Assembly: GCA_051985675.1 (NCBI GenBank)
Contig: JBPYFJ010000152.1
Span: forward strand, 1 to 64,000
DNA length: 64,000 nucleotides
Direction: 5' to 3'
Source of the DNA: JAFAXD01 sp051985675
GTDB taxonomy: Bacteria; Pseudomonadota; Alphaproteobacteria; Rhizobiales; Xanthobacteraceae
The notes under the pieces were generated by a model. It made no database searches and was not told the origin of the DNA. It was given only the letters and a program-made list of their open reading frames with translations. Below are positions 19,668-28,813 of this stretch, in pieces. The translations under genes and the position numbers were made by a program. Within the stretch, counting starts at the first letter, position 1, and each line of letters opens with the position of its first letter.

Positions 19668-20285
19668 ATGACGAAGCGCAGTGAGGCGAAGTACAAGATC
19701 GATCGCCGTATGGGCCAGAATATCTGGGGCCGCCCGAAGAGCCCCGTGAACCGCCGGGAATACGGGCCCGGTCAGCACGGCCAGCGCCGCAAGGGCAAGC
19801 TCTCCGACTACGGTGTGCAGTTGCGCGCGAAGCAGAAGCTGAAGGGGTATTACGCCAACATTTCAGAACGCCAGTTCCGCGGAATTTACGAGGAAGCGAT
19901 CCGGATGAAGGGCGATTCCGGCGCGCACCTGATCGAGCTGCTCGAGCGCCGGCTTGATGCGGCGGTTTATCGCGCGAAGTTCGTGCCCACCGTGTTCGCA
20001 GCCCGCCAGTTCATCAACCACGGACATATCAAGGTGAATGGCCGGCGTGTGACGATCGCGAGCTACCGGCTCAAGATCGGCGATACCATCGAGATCAAGG
20101 AAAAGTCGCGCCAGCTCGCGCTGGTGCTGGAGGCGACCGGATTGCCGGAGCGCGACGTGCCCGACTACATCGAGGCCGACCACTCCAAGATGACAGCAAA
20201 GCTTACCCGGGTGCCGTCGCTGAGCGAAGTGCCCTATCCGACCCAGATGGAGCCGCACCTGGTCGTCGAGTACTACTCGCGCTGA
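19668..20285 (+). CDS. rpsD: 30S ribosomal protein S4
   Basis: A 205-residue primary 16S rRNA-binding protein of the small subunit. It begins MTKRSEAKYKIDRRMGQNIW, contains the S4 RNA-binding domain (LERRLDAAVYRAKFVPT, QFINHGHIKVNGRRV) and lacks the zinc-cysteine set at the N-terminus (C-minus form). GAGGA lies close before the ATG. The 144-base leader has a small hairpin near 19599-19615. It is alone, away from the main ribosomal operons, as is normal in Alphaproteobacteria. Confidence 0.98.
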   Translation: MTKRSEAKYKIDRRMGQNIWGRPKSPVNRREYGPGQHGQRRKGKLSDYGVQLRAKQKLKGYYANISERQFRGIYEEAIRMKGDSGAHLIELLERRLDAAVYRAKFVPTVFAARQFINHGHIKVNGRRVTIASYRLKIGDTIEIKEKSRQLALVLEATGLPERDVPDYIEADHSKMTAKLTRVPSLSEVPYPTQMEPHLVVEYYSR

Positions 20286-20347
20286 TCGCTTGTCTGCGTG
20301 CAGTGGCCGCCGTAAGCGACGGCCACGTTGAGGGCGTCCACGCTCAA

Positions 20348-20686
20348 TCAGGCGGACGCGTTTTCCCGCACCGGCACGCCCTTGTCCTTGAAGACCTGCT
20401 GCAGCTCGTTGGCCTGAAACATCTCGCGCACAATGTCGCAGCCGCCGACGAACTCGCCCTTCACATAGAGCTGAGGGATCGTCGGCCAGTTCGAGTAGGA
20501 CTTTATACCCTGCCGCAGCTCGTCAGATTCGAGCACGTTCAACCCTTTGAAGGGCACGCCGAGGTAATCGAGAATCTGCACCACCTGACCCGAAAAACCG
20601 CACATCGGGAATTGCGGCGTGCCTTTCATAAACAGCACGACGTCATTGGATTTCACTTCGCTTTCAATGAATTGCTCGATGCTCAT
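20348..20686 (-). CDS. grxD: Monothiol glutaredoxin Grx4
   Basis: A 112-residue CGFS-type glutaredoxin that carries [2Fe-2S] clusters with glutathione and usually partners BolA proteins. It shows FMKGTPQFPMCGFS (Cys29), WPTIPQLY and the C-terminal GGCDIVREM glutathione-binding segment. An upstream ATG at 20692 is possible, but AGGA is better spaced for 20686. In related bacteria grxD commonly follows bolA; here bolA is about 13 kb away at 33538, with the sugar block between them. Confidence 0.95.
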   Translation of the reverse strand: MSIEQFIESEVKSNDVVLFMKGTPQFPMCGFSGQVVQILDYLGVPFKGLNVLESDELRQGIKSYSNWPTIPQLYVKGEFVGGCDIVREMFQANELQQVFKDKGVPVRENASA

Positions 20687-20767
20687 CAACATCCATCCTG
20701 TGCTTCGCCGGCGGTGATCGGGCGGCGATTCAGCCCCGCGCCATGTTAGCCGTTATGTAGCGCACTT

Positions 20768-20790
20768 GCGGCCCAATCCCAAGGGGCCGC
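20768..20790 (-). terminator. Possible terminator hairpin after GH15 gene
   Basis: GCGGCCC (20768-20774) pairs with GGGCCGC (20784-20790), loop of 9, just past the GH15 stop on the minus strand. No T-run follows, so intrinsic termination is uncertain. Confidence 0.35.
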
Positions 20791-20807
20791 GGGATGTGCC
20801 GTGCCTG

Positions 20808-22595
20808 CTATGAGGCGCGCCGCTCCACCGGCTTCTGGTGGTGGGTCAGGTTGTGGGCCGTGCCGACCAGCGAGATGTGCGAAAACGCCTGCGGGAAGTT
20901 ACCGACCTGGCGTCCGCGGTCGTGATCGTACTCCTCGGCCAACAGGCCGACGTCGTTGCGCAACCGCAGCAACCGTTCGAACAGCTGTTCGGCTTCTTGC
21001 GTGCGGCCGAGCAGGACGTAGGCGTCCGCGAGCCAGAAGCTGCAGGCCAGGAAAGCGCCCTCGCCGGCCGGCAGGCCATCGTCGACGCGCCCGGTGTCGT
21101 AGCGACATACCAGACCGTTCACCACCAGCTTCTGTTCGATCGCTTCCACGGTGGCGCGCACGCGTGGATCTTCGGGCGGTAGAAATCCGGTCGCCGGCAA
21201 CAGCAGAAGACTGGCGTCAAGCTCGCTGCTGCCATAGGCCTGAACGAAGCATCTGCGCTGCGGGTCAATTCCATTGCGGCATACGTCATCGTGGATTTCC
21301 GCGCGAGTGCGAACCCAGTCATCGACCGGTCCTTTGCTGCCGAACTCTTGAATGCTCCTGATGCCGCGATCGAATGCGACCCAGGCCATCACCTTCGAGT
21401 AGGTGAAATGGCGGGGCGCGCCGCGAATTTCCCAGATCCCATAGTCGGGCTCGCGCCAGATTGATGCGAGGTGCTCGAGGATTGCCTCCTCGACGCCCCA
21501 AGTCGGCTCGCTTTCGGCAAGTCCTCCGCGGCGAGCTTGGTAGAGTGCGTCCATCAACTCGCCGTACACATCGAGTTGCAATTGCCCGTGCGCCGCATTG
21601 CCGACGCGCACCGGCTTCGACTTTTCGTAGCCGGCGAGCCACGGCACCTCCCATTCCCACAGCCGCCGTTCCCCGGCGACGCCGTACATGATTTGCAGCT
21701 GGGGCGGGCTGCCGGCGACCGCTCGAACCAGCCAGTCGCGCCACGCCAGCGCCTCGTCGTAGTATCCCGCCCCCATCAGCGCCAGCAGGGTCAACGTTGC
21801 GTCGCGCACCCAGCAGTAGCGATAGTCCCAGTTGCGATTGCCGCCGATTTCCTCTGGCAGCGACGTGGTCGGGGCGGCAACGATGCCTCCAGTGGGCGCG
21901 AAGGTCAGCGCTTTTAGGGTGATCAGGGATCGCAGGACATCGTCCGACCAGCGCCCGGCCTCCTTGCAGGCCGACGACCAACCGAGCCAGAACCGTTCCG
22001 TCTCTTCGAGCGCAGCGAACGCGTCGCGCTGCGCGGGAGCAGCGAGGTGCGAGGGCGCGTTGGTCACCACAAACGGCACTTGCTCGCCGGCCTTCACGGT
22101 AAATTCCCCGACCGTTCTCATGTCTTCGCCGCGGAGCGTCACCGGAGTCTTGAGCACGAGCAACTGCGGGCCCGCCACGGCGCGCAAAGTATTGTCCTCG
22201 AGCCGGCTCACCCACGGAATTGTGACGCCATAATCGAAACGGACCACGATCTCGGTGCGAAACTTCACGCGGCCCTCCAGGCCTACCACGATGCGCACCA
22301 ATTCGGGCACGCCGCTGTTGGGCAGCATGAAATCGATGAGAACCGCCTTTCCTTCGCGCGTCGTGAACGTGGTCTCCAGAATAAGCGTCCGGTCTCGGTA
22401 GCGTCTGGAGACTTCTGCGGCGCCGTCTGGCGTGATGATCCACCGGCCATTCTCGGGCGTGCCGAGCAGTGCCGCAAAGCATGTGTCGGAATCAAATCGC
22501 GGCAGGCATAGCCAGTCGATCGAACCGTTGCGTCCGACCAGGGCCGCGGTCTCGCAGTTTCCAATCAGCGCATAATCTTCGATTCGGAGGGTCAC
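20808..22595 (-). CDS. Glycoside hydrolase family 15 protein (glucoamylase/trehalase-like)
   Basis: A 595-residue GH15 protein. The N-terminal domain opens IEDYALIGNCETAALVGRNG then SIDWLCLPRFDS, typical of the family. The (alpha/alpha)6 barrel has NWDYRYCWVRDA (255-266) and a late RYDTGRVDDGLPAGEGAF stretch. No signal peptide, so it acts in the cytoplasm, most likely on trehalose or short alpha-glucans, releasing glucose. It is divergent from the zwf operon, whose glucokinase-like protein could phosphorylate that glucose. Substrate is inferred; cytoplasmic bacterial members of this group include trehalases and glucan hydrolases. Confidence 0.9.
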   Translation of the reverse strand: MTLRIEDYALIGNCETAALVGRNGSIDWLCLPRFDSDTCFAALLGTPENGRWIITPDGAAEVSRRYRDRTLILETTFTTREGKAVLIDFMLPNSGVPELVRIVVGLEGRVKFRTEIVVRFDYGVTIPWVSRLEDNTLRAVAGPQLLVLKTPVTLRGEDMRTVGEFTVKAGEQVPFVVTNAPSHLAAPAQRDAFAALEETERFWLGWSSACKEAGRWSDDVLRSLITLKALTFAPTGGIVAAPTTSLPEEIGGNRNWDYRYCWVRDATLTLLALMGAGYYDEALAWRDWLVRAVAGSPPQLQIMYGVAGERRLWEWEVPWLAGYEKSKPVRVGNAAHGQLQLDVYGELMDALYQARRGGLAESEPTWGVEEAILEHLASIWREPDYGIWEIRGAPRHFTYSKVMAWVAFDRGIRSIQEFGSKGPVDDWVRTRAEIHDDVCRNGIDPQRRCFVQAYGSSELDASLLLLPATGFLPPEDPRVRATVEAIEQKLVVNGLVCRYDTGRVDDGLPAGEGAFLACSFWLADAYVLLGRTQEAEQLFERLLRLRNDVGLLAEEYDHDRGRQVGNFPQAFSHISLVGTAHNLTHHQKPVERRAS

Positions 22596-22952
22596 GGCGG
22601 CTTTTTCAGATGAGAAACCCCGGCGTGCATTGTCGGCCGACCGAGCCGATTAGCCAACCGCAACCTTGCGCAAAGTGCCGATCGCGCGCGGTATTCGAGA
22701 ACAATTGTAGGGGAAAAGAGTTCCCGCGCGGCTCCGTCCGGGGCCGGAACCAAGGGAAGCGGGCCCGGTTGTAGGGGGTAAGCGACGGGCAACCCGATTA
22801 TCGTGCTTCGAGCTCGTACTTTCCGGCTATGCAATTCATTGCCGTATGGTTCAATACCCCTCAAGGCGGCTGCAGGCCGGTTGTCGCTTCCTCGGAACAA
22901 TCCGCTGTGTCCGCGGCCGCGACAAGGGCTGGGCCGTGACACGCGCGAGACC
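22596..22952. other. Divergent promoter region between GH15 gene and zwf
   Basis: 357 bases with no gene. It must hold promoters for both directions, but I see no consensus -35/-10 pair or clear operator. Confidence 0.5.
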
Positions 22953-24551
22953 ATGACAGTCATGCAATCAGAATCCGTGGCAGCGCAGCGCGCTTCACAA
23001 TTTCGCGACCGCCGTGCGCCGCCGGCCGTGATGACCATCTTCGGAGCGGCGGGCGACCTCACCAAGCGCCTGATTGTGCCCGCCCTGTACAATCTCGTCC
23101 GCGCCAACAAGCTCGCGGAGGACTTTTCGGTCATCGGGGTCGATCATAACGACCGGCCTCAGCAGGAGTGGATCCAAAGCCTGAGCGAAATGCTGGAGCA
23201 ATTCACCGGCTGCGCGGTCGACAAGGCGGCTTGGTCCTGGCTCACGCAACGCCTCCAATACATGCGCGGCGATTTTGCGGATGATCAAACCTTCAAGCAG
23301 CTCAAAAGCCTGCTGGCGAAGCGCCGGCAAACCGCGAACGGCACGGCCAACGCCCTGTTCTATCTGGCAGTAGCCGACAGGTTCTTCGCCCCGGTGATCG
23401 AGCAGCTCGGAAAGGCAGGGCTCACCGAGCAATCGAACGACCAATGGCGGCGGGTCATCATCGAGAAGCCCTTCGGCCACGACCTTGCCTCCGCCAAAGC
23501 GCTCAACGCGCGCGTCCTCAAAGTCCTTTCGGAGGACCAGGTTTACAGGATCGATCATTTCCTCGGTAAGGAGACGGTCCAGAACATTCTTGTGCTGCGG
23601 TTCGCCAACGGCATTTTTGAACCGCTATGGACGCGCGACCATATCGACCACGTCCAGATCACCGCTGCCGAAACGGTCGGGGTCGAGCATCGCGGCCGCT
23701 TCTACGAGCAAACCGGCGCCTTGCGCGACATGGTGCCTAACCATCTGTTCCAGCTCCTCGCCATGATTGCGATCGAGCCGCCAAGCTCGTTCAACGCCGA
23801 CGCGGTCCGAAACAAACAGACCGAGCTGTTCCATGCGATTCATCCGATTGCGGCCACGGATGTGGTGCGCGGCCAGTACGATCGCGGAACTGAGCTCGGC
23901 CAGCCCGTCCCCGACTATCGCCACGAGCCGGATGTGGCCCCGGACTCCGCCACCGAGACCTACGTGGCGCTCAAGATCGGAATCGACAATTGGCGCTGGG
24001 CCGGCGTGCCGTTCTACCTCCGAACCGGCAAGCGCCTCGCCGCGCGCACCACCGAAATCGCGGTTCACTTCCGGCAAGCGCCCTACGCGCTATTTCGCGA
24101 TACGCCGGTCGAGCATCTGCCGCCGAATATTCTCAAGCTGCGCATCCAACCCGATGAAGGGCTGTCGATCAGCTTCAGCGCCAAGCGGCCCGGTCAGGAA
24201 ATCGAGATCGACGGGGTCGCGATGGATTTCGCATACAGCAGCTATTTTGAACCCGTGGTCGCGGTCGGATACGAGACGCTGATCTACGACTGCCTGTTGG
24301 GCGATGCCACGTTGTTTCAGCGCGCGGATACCGTCGAAGCGGCCTGGCAAGCCATCCAGCCGCTGCTCGAGGCGTGGTCGCATGATCGTCCCAAGGACTT
24401 TCCAAACTATGCGGCCGGCAGCAGCGGCCCGCACGCAGCCGACCTTCTGCTCGCGCGCGACGGCCGCAAATGGCTGCCGATCCGAGCAAATCGCGGGCAC
24501 ACCGACATTCCCGCGACCCCGCAGCAACCCCGCCTGAAGGTGACATCATGA
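22953..24551 (+). CDS. zwf: Glucose-6-phosphate 1-dehydrogenase
   Basis: A 532-residue enzyme oxidising glucose 6-phosphate to 6-phosphogluconolactone, entry to the oxidative pentose phosphate and Entner-Doudoroff routes. The nucleotide motif is IFGAAGDLTKR (29-39), the substrate motif EKPFG (171-175), and the active-site RIDHFLGKE (199-207). The start at 22953 (MTVMQSES) is chosen over a longer open frame, with GAGA nearby. It is somewhat long because of an N-terminal extension of about 25 residues. Its TGA overlaps the tal ATG by four bases (ATGA), and it is the first gene of the sugar operon. Confidence 0.97.
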   Translation: MTVMQSESVAAQRASQFRDRRAPPAVMTIFGAAGDLTKRLIVPALYNLVRANKLAEDFSVIGVDHNDRPQQEWIQSLSEMLEQFTGCAVDKAAWSWLTQRLQYMRGDFADDQTFKQLKSLLAKRRQTANGTANALFYLAVADRFFAPVIEQLGKAGLTEQSNDQWRRVIIEKPFGHDLASAKALNARVLKVLSEDQVYRIDHFLGKETVQNILVLRFANGIFEPLWTRDHIDHVQITAAETVGVEHRGRFYEQTGALRDMVPNHLFQLLAMIAIEPPSSFNADAVRNKQTELFHAIHPIAATDVVRGQYDRGTELGQPVPDYRHEPDVAPDSATETYVALKIGIDNWRWAGVPFYLRTGKRLAARTTEIAVHFRQAPYALFRDTPVEHLPPNILKLRIQPDEGLSISFSAKRPGQEIEIDGVAMDFAYSSYFEPVVAVGYETLIYDCLLGDATLFQRADTVEAAWQAIQPLLEAWSHDRPKDFPNYAAGSSGPHAADLLLARDGRKWLPIRANRGHTDIPATPQQPRLKVTS

Positions 24552-25633
24552 GCGCGACTCGAAAACTACACGATCTGGGGCAGAGCCTGTGGCTCGACAA
24601 CATCACGCGCGGGATGCTGGCCGCCGGCACGCTTCGCCGCTACGTCGATGAGCTGTCGATCACCGGGCTTACATCGAATCCGACCATTTTTGATCACGCC
24701 ATCAAGAGCAGCAAAGACTACGACGACGCCATCAGCAACAAGTTGAAGCAAGGCAAGTCCGGGGAAAACCTGTTCCTCGAGCTCGCGCTCGAGGACATCA
24801 CGCAGGCGGCCGACATCTTTCGCCCGATCCACGACCGCACCCGCGGCGTCGATGGCTGGGTTTCGCTCGAAGTGTCGCCGCTGTTGGCGCGCGACGCGAA
24901 AACCACGATCGCGATGGCGCAGGAGCTGCACGCGCGGGCGAAGCGTCCCAACGTCTTCATCAAGATTCCGGGCACGCCGGAAGGATTGCCTGCCATTGAG
25001 GAGGCGATCTTTGCCGGCATTCCCATCAACGTCACGCTGCTGTTCTCATCGGACCAATATCTCGCCGCCGCCGATGCCTACATGCGCGGGATCGAGCGCC
25101 GGATCGAGGCGGGCCGTTCGCCCGATGTCGCCTCCGTTGCCTCGCTGTTCATCAGCCGCTGGGATGTCGCGGTAACCGGCAAGGTCCCGGCGAAGATCAA
25201 CAACCAGCTTGGCATCGCGGTCGCCAACCGTACCTACAAAGCCTATCGCGAGTTGCTCGGCTCGGCGCGCGGGCTGCGCGCCTACAACGAGGGCGCCCGG
25301 CCCCAGCGCCTGCTGTGGGCGAGCACAGGCACCAAGGATCCGAACGCGTCTGACATCCTTTACGTCAACGCGCTGGCGGCGCCGTTCACCGTGAACACCA
25401 TGCCGGACAAGACGTTGCTGGCGTTCGCCCAGCACGGCGAAATCGGTCCCCTGCTGCCCGCCGACGGCGGCGATAGCGAAACCGTGCTGGCGCAATTCGC
25501 GCGCGACGGAATCGACGTAGCTGCGTTGGCCCTCCAGCTTCAGAACGAAGGCGCGGCGTCATTCACCAAATCGTGGAATGACCTGATGGGCGTGATCGCT
25601 TCCAAGTCGGGCCTCCTGCAGAAGGCGAGCTAG
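24548..25633 (+). CDS. tal: Transaldolase
   Basis: A 361-residue class I transaldolase of the longer subfamily, moving a dihydroxyacetone unit between sedoheptulose 7-phosphate and glyceraldehyde 3-phosphate. SITGLTSNPTIFDHAI (38-53) and FIKIPGT with Schiff-base Lys139 are visible, as is FISRWDVAV further on. Start overlaps the zwf stop. A shortish C-terminal segment ends in LQKAS. The next gene begins one base after the stop. Confidence 0.96.
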   Translation: MSATRKLHDLGQSLWLDNITRGMLAAGTLRRYVDELSITGLTSNPTIFDHAIKSSKDYDDAISNKLKQGKSGENLFLELALEDITQAADIFRPIHDRTRGVDGWVSLEVSPLLARDAKTTIAMAQELHARAKRPNVFIKIPGTPEGLPAIEEAIFAGIPINVTLLFSSDQYLAAADAYMRGIERRIEAGRSPDVASVASLFISRWDVAVTGKVPAKINNQLGIAVANRTYKAYRELLGSARGLRAYNEGARPQRLLWASTGTKDPNASDILYVNALAAPFTVNTMPDKTLLAFAQHGEIGPLLPADGGDSETVLAQFARDGIDVAALALQLQNEGAASFTKSWNDLMGVIASKSGLLQKAS

Positions 25634-25634
25634 G

Positions 25635-26402
25635 GTGGAGGCGAGACGGTCCGCTGCCCGCGGGGCTCGAGCCTCGCGGCGGCGCCCACCCAATGCTGAA
25701 GGAGGTAAGCCGGGCCGGCGCGTGCTGGTGATTGATGTTGGCGGGACCTCGATCAAGCTTCTCGCCACCGGCCAGCCTCAGCGCCGGATGTTTCCCTCCG
25801 GCCCGTCGATGACCCCGGGCCCGATGGTGAGGCGAGTGAAGACAATGGTCGCGGACTGGCCTTATGACGCAATCTCGATCGGCTACCCCGGGCCGGTTCT
25901 GCGCGGCCGTCCGATCGCGGAGCCATACAATCTCGGAAAAGGGTGGACGGGGTTCGACTTTGCGAAGGCATTCAAGCATCCGGTGAAGGTGGTCAATGAC
26001 GCCGCGATGCAAGCACTTGGAAGTTATCGCGGCGGCAAGATGCTGTTTCTTGGACTGGGAACTGGTCTCGGCTCCGCCATGGTGGTCGATGGCATCGTCG
26101 AACCGATGGAGCTTGGCCATCTGCCCTACAGGAAGGGCACGTACGAGGACTATGTCGGCCGCGCCGGACTGGAGCGCGACGGCAAAAAGCGTTGGCGCCG
26201 TCACGTCAAGGACGTGGTCGAACGTCTGATCGCCGCGCTCGAGCCCGACGACGTCGTGCTCGGCGGCGGCAACGTTAAGAAGCTCAAAGAGCTGCCGGAT
26301 CGCTGTCGCGCCGGCGACAATAACAACGCGTTCGTGGGAGGATTTCGGTTGTGGACTCCTTCGGCGACCGCACTCCCAGCACCCGAACCGACCAAGGGAT
26401 AA
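25635..26402 (+). CDS. ROK-family glucokinase, polyphosphate-glucokinase-like
   Basis: A 255-residue ROK kinase. Phosphate motif 1 is LVIDVGGTSIKL (residues 31-42), the catalytic Asp is in VVNDAAMQALG, and the second ATP motif is FLGLGTGLGSAM. The ROK zinc motif is absent; instead ELGHLPYRKGTYEDYVG resembles the polyphosphate/ATP glucokinases of actinobacteria, so polyphosphate may be the phosphoryl donor. The GTG start at 25635 lies one base after the tal stop. A strong AAGGAGGT at 25698-25705 inside the frame suggests a possible shorter start, but no well-spaced codon follows. It makes glucose 6-phosphate for Pgi and Zwf of the same operon. Confidence 0.85.
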   Translation: MEARRSAARGARASRRRPPNAEGGKPGRRVLVIDVGGTSIKLLATGQPQRRMFPSGPSMTPGPMVRRVKTMVADWPYDAISIGYPGPVLRGRPIAEPYNLGKGWTGFDFAKAFKHPVKVVNDAAMQALGSYRGGKMLFLGLGTGLGSAMVVDGIVEPMELGHLPYRKGTYEDYVGRAGLERDGKKRWRRHVKDVVERLIAALEPDDVVLGGGNVKKLKELPDRCRAGDNNNAFVGGFRLWTPSATALPAPEPTKG

Positions 26403-26406
26403 CAAC

Positions 26407-28068
26407 ATGCAAGCGGGTCTCGAAGCGCCTGCGCTGCCGCCGCTGGTGACGCGTTCGTCGTGGAAGGCGCTCGAGCGCCATCACCAAGAGGTAGGCAAGG
26501 TCCACCTGAAGGGCTTGTTCGCCGGCGACCCGGACCGCGGCAAGCGCATGACCGCTGAAGCGGCGGGCGTATTTCTCGATTATTCCAAGAACCGCGTCAC
26601 CGACCAGACGCTGGACTTGCTGGTCGATCTCGCCCGCGAGGCGGGTCTTGAGGCCCGCACCGAGGCTATGTTCCGCGGCGACACGATCAACACGACCGAA
26701 CGGCGGCCGGTCCTGCATGTCGCCTTGCGTGCGCCGAAAGGCGCAACGATCATCGTCAACGGCGTGAACGTGGTTCCCGAAGTGCACGCCGTCCTCGACC
26801 GGATGGCCACGTTCAGCGACCGCATCCGCGACGGGCGGTGGACCGGACATACTGGTAAGCGCATCCGCAACATCCTCAATATCGGGATCGGCGGCTCCGA
26901 CCTTGGCCCGGTCATGGCCTATGAAGCGCTCAAGCACTACAGCGATCGCGCCCTGACGTTTCGTTTCATCTCCAACATCGACGGCACCGACTTCGTGGAA
27001 GCGACCCGCGACCTCGATCCGGCGGAGGCGCTCTTCATCGTGTCCTCAAAGACATTCACCACGCTCGAAACGATGACCAACGCGCAGACCGCGCGCGACT
27101 GGCTGATCGCGGGTTTGGGGAACGATCCCAAAGCGGTTGCCAAACATTTCGTCGCTGTATCGACGAACGGCGCGAAGGTCGCCGAATTCGGCATCGACAC
27201 GGCCAACATGTTCGAGTTCTGGGACTGGGTCGGGGGCCGCTACTCGATGGACTCGGCGATCGGTCTTTCGACGATGCTGGCGATCGGGCCGGATGGCTTT
27301 CGCGCCATGCTGGCCGGCTTCCACCAGGTGGACGAACATTTTCGCACCGCGCCGCCACGACAGAATTTGCCGGTCCTAATGGGTCTGCTGGCCGTCTGGT
27401 ACAATGACTTCTTCGGCGCGCAGACCACCGCCGTGCTGCCGTACGAGCAGTATCTCAAGCGCTTTCCGGCCTATCTCCAACAGCTGACCATGGAAAGCAA
27501 CGGCAAGCACGTGACGCTAAGCGGCACGCGCGTCGACTATCAGACCGGCCAGATCTACTGGGGCGAGCCGGGAACCAACGGCCAGCATTCCTTCTACCAG
27601 CTCATGCATCAGGGAACGCGGCTCATTCCCTGCGATTTCATTGCGTTCGGGCAACCGATTCACAAGCTCGGCCGCCATCACGACATCCTGCTGGCGAGCG
27701 CGTTTGCTCAAACCGAAGCGCTCGCCTTCGGACGGACGCCCGAGCAGGTCAAGGCCGAGGGCACGCCCGATTGGCTTGTGCCGCACCGGGTTTGCGAAGG
27801 CAATCGGCCGTCCAACACGATCCTGATGGAGCGGCTGACGCCGGAGGCGCTGGGCAAACTTGTTGCGCTGTACGAGCACAGCGTCTTCACCCAGGGCGTC
27901 ATCTGGAACATCGACTCGTTCGACCAATGGGGCGTCGAGCTTGGCAAAGTGCTGGCTCAGCGCATCATTCCGGAGATCGAAAGCAAAGCCGAGCCCGAAC
28001 TTGGTCATGACAGTTCGACCAATAATCTGATCCGCCGCTACCGCCGTCTGCGGCAGGCAAACCGATGA
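26407..28068 (+). CDS. pgi: Glucose-6-phosphate isomerase
   Basis: A 553-residue isomerase linking glucose 6-phosphate and fructose 6-phosphate. It shows NIGIGGSDLGPVMAYEAL, SSKTFTTLETMTNA, the catalytic-glutamate stretch YWGEPGTNGQHSFYQLMHQG, and the C-terminal signature with NIDSFDQWGVELGK. Full family length. Four bases separate it from the glucokinase-like gene, and its TGA overlaps the next ATG (ATGA). Confidence 0.97.
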   Translation: MQAGLEAPALPPLVTRSSWKALERHHQEVGKVHLKGLFAGDPDRGKRMTAEAAGVFLDYSKNRVTDQTLDLLVDLAREAGLEARTEAMFRGDTINTTERRPVLHVALRAPKGATIIVNGVNVVPEVHAVLDRMATFSDRIRDGRWTGHTGKRIRNILNIGIGGSDLGPVMAYEALKHYSDRALTFRFISNIDGTDFVEATRDLDPAEALFIVSSKTFTTLETMTNAQTARDWLIAGLGNDPKAVAKHFVAVSTNGAKVAEFGIDTANMFEFWDWVGGRYSMDSAIGLSTMLAIGPDGFRAMLAGFHQVDEHFRTAPPRQNLPVLMGLLAVWYNDFFGAQTTAVLPYEQYLKRFPAYLQQLTMESNGKHVTLSGTRVDYQTGQIYWGEPGTNGQHSFYQLMHQGTRLIPCDFIAFGQPIHKLGRHHDILLASAFAQTEALAFGRTPEQVKAEGTPDWLVPHRVCEGNRPSNTILMERLTPEALGKLVALYEHSVFTQGVIWNIDSFDQWGVELGKVLAQRIIPEIESKAEPELGHDSSTNNLIRRYRRLRQANR

Positions 28069-28799
28069 GCCGGCCACGGGACCGCGACCGCGCCACAAGC
28101 GCGCGCATGCCGATCGCGGCGGCGACGCCCGCCACCCGTGCCGTGATGCTCGCGCCGTCGATCCTGGCGGCCGATTTTGCTCGCTTGGGCGAGCAGGTTG
28201 CCGAAGCCGAGGCGGCGGGCGCCGACCGCATCCACGTCGACGTGATGGATGGTCATTTCGTGCCGAACATCTCGATGGGCACGCCCATCGTTGAGTCGCT
28301 GCGGCGGGTCACGCGCCTGCCGTTGGAAGCGCATCTGATGATTTCGAACCCGGACCTGTTCCTCGACCAGTTTGCGCAGGCCGGTATCGGCTCCTTCATC
28401 GTCCACTGGGAAGGCAACAACGACCTGATGCGCACCGTGCGTCACATCAAGTCACTGGACAAACGCGCAGGTGTCGCGATCAATCCCGCGACCCCGGCCG
28501 CGGTCCTGGAAGAGATCCTGCAGGACCTCGATCAGGTGTTGGTCATGACGGTCAGCCCCGGATTCGGGCATCAACACTTCCTGCCGGAGACGCTTCCCAA
28601 GATCCGCCGCGCGCGCCAGCTGATCGAACGGCTCAAGCCGGATTGCCAGCTCGCGGTCGACGGAGGCATCGACCCAGCAACAGCGCCGGGCGCAATCGAT
28701 GCCGGAGCCAATGTGCTGGTAGCCGGCTCGGCGATCTTCAACGAGACGGAAAGCGTCACGCAAGCAATGCAGCGGTTGCGGACGGCCGCTCACACCTGA
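28065..28799 (+). CDS. rpe: Ribulose-phosphate 3-epimerase (second copy)
   Basis: A 244-residue paralogue of the epimerase at 16475. Core motifs are present: MLAPSILAADFARLGEQ, IHVDVMDGHFVPNISMGTP and AVDGGIDPATAPGAI. A ~27-residue N-terminal extension precedes the barrel; a later ATG (28146) would remove it. Compared with the first copy it differs at LVMTVSPGFGHQHF, where most enzymes have NPGFGGQ. Overlaps pgi by 4 bases, 14 bases before gnd. Its place in the operon suggests it serves the pentose phosphate pathway, while the other copy is in the purB unit. Confidence 0.93.
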   Translation: MSRPRDRDRATSARMPIAAATPATRAVMLAPSILAADFARLGEQVAEAEAAGADRIHVDVMDGHFVPNISMGTPIVESLRRVTRLPLEAHLMISNPDLFLDQFAQAGIGSFIVHWEGNNDLMRTVRHIKSLDKRAGVAINPATPAAVLEEILQDLDQVLVMTVSPGFGHQHFLPETLPKIRRARQLIERLKPDCQLAVDGGIDPATAPGAIDAGANVLVAGSAIFNETESVTQAMQRLRTAAHT

Positions 28800-28813
28800 A
28801 CGGAGGACGGGAT

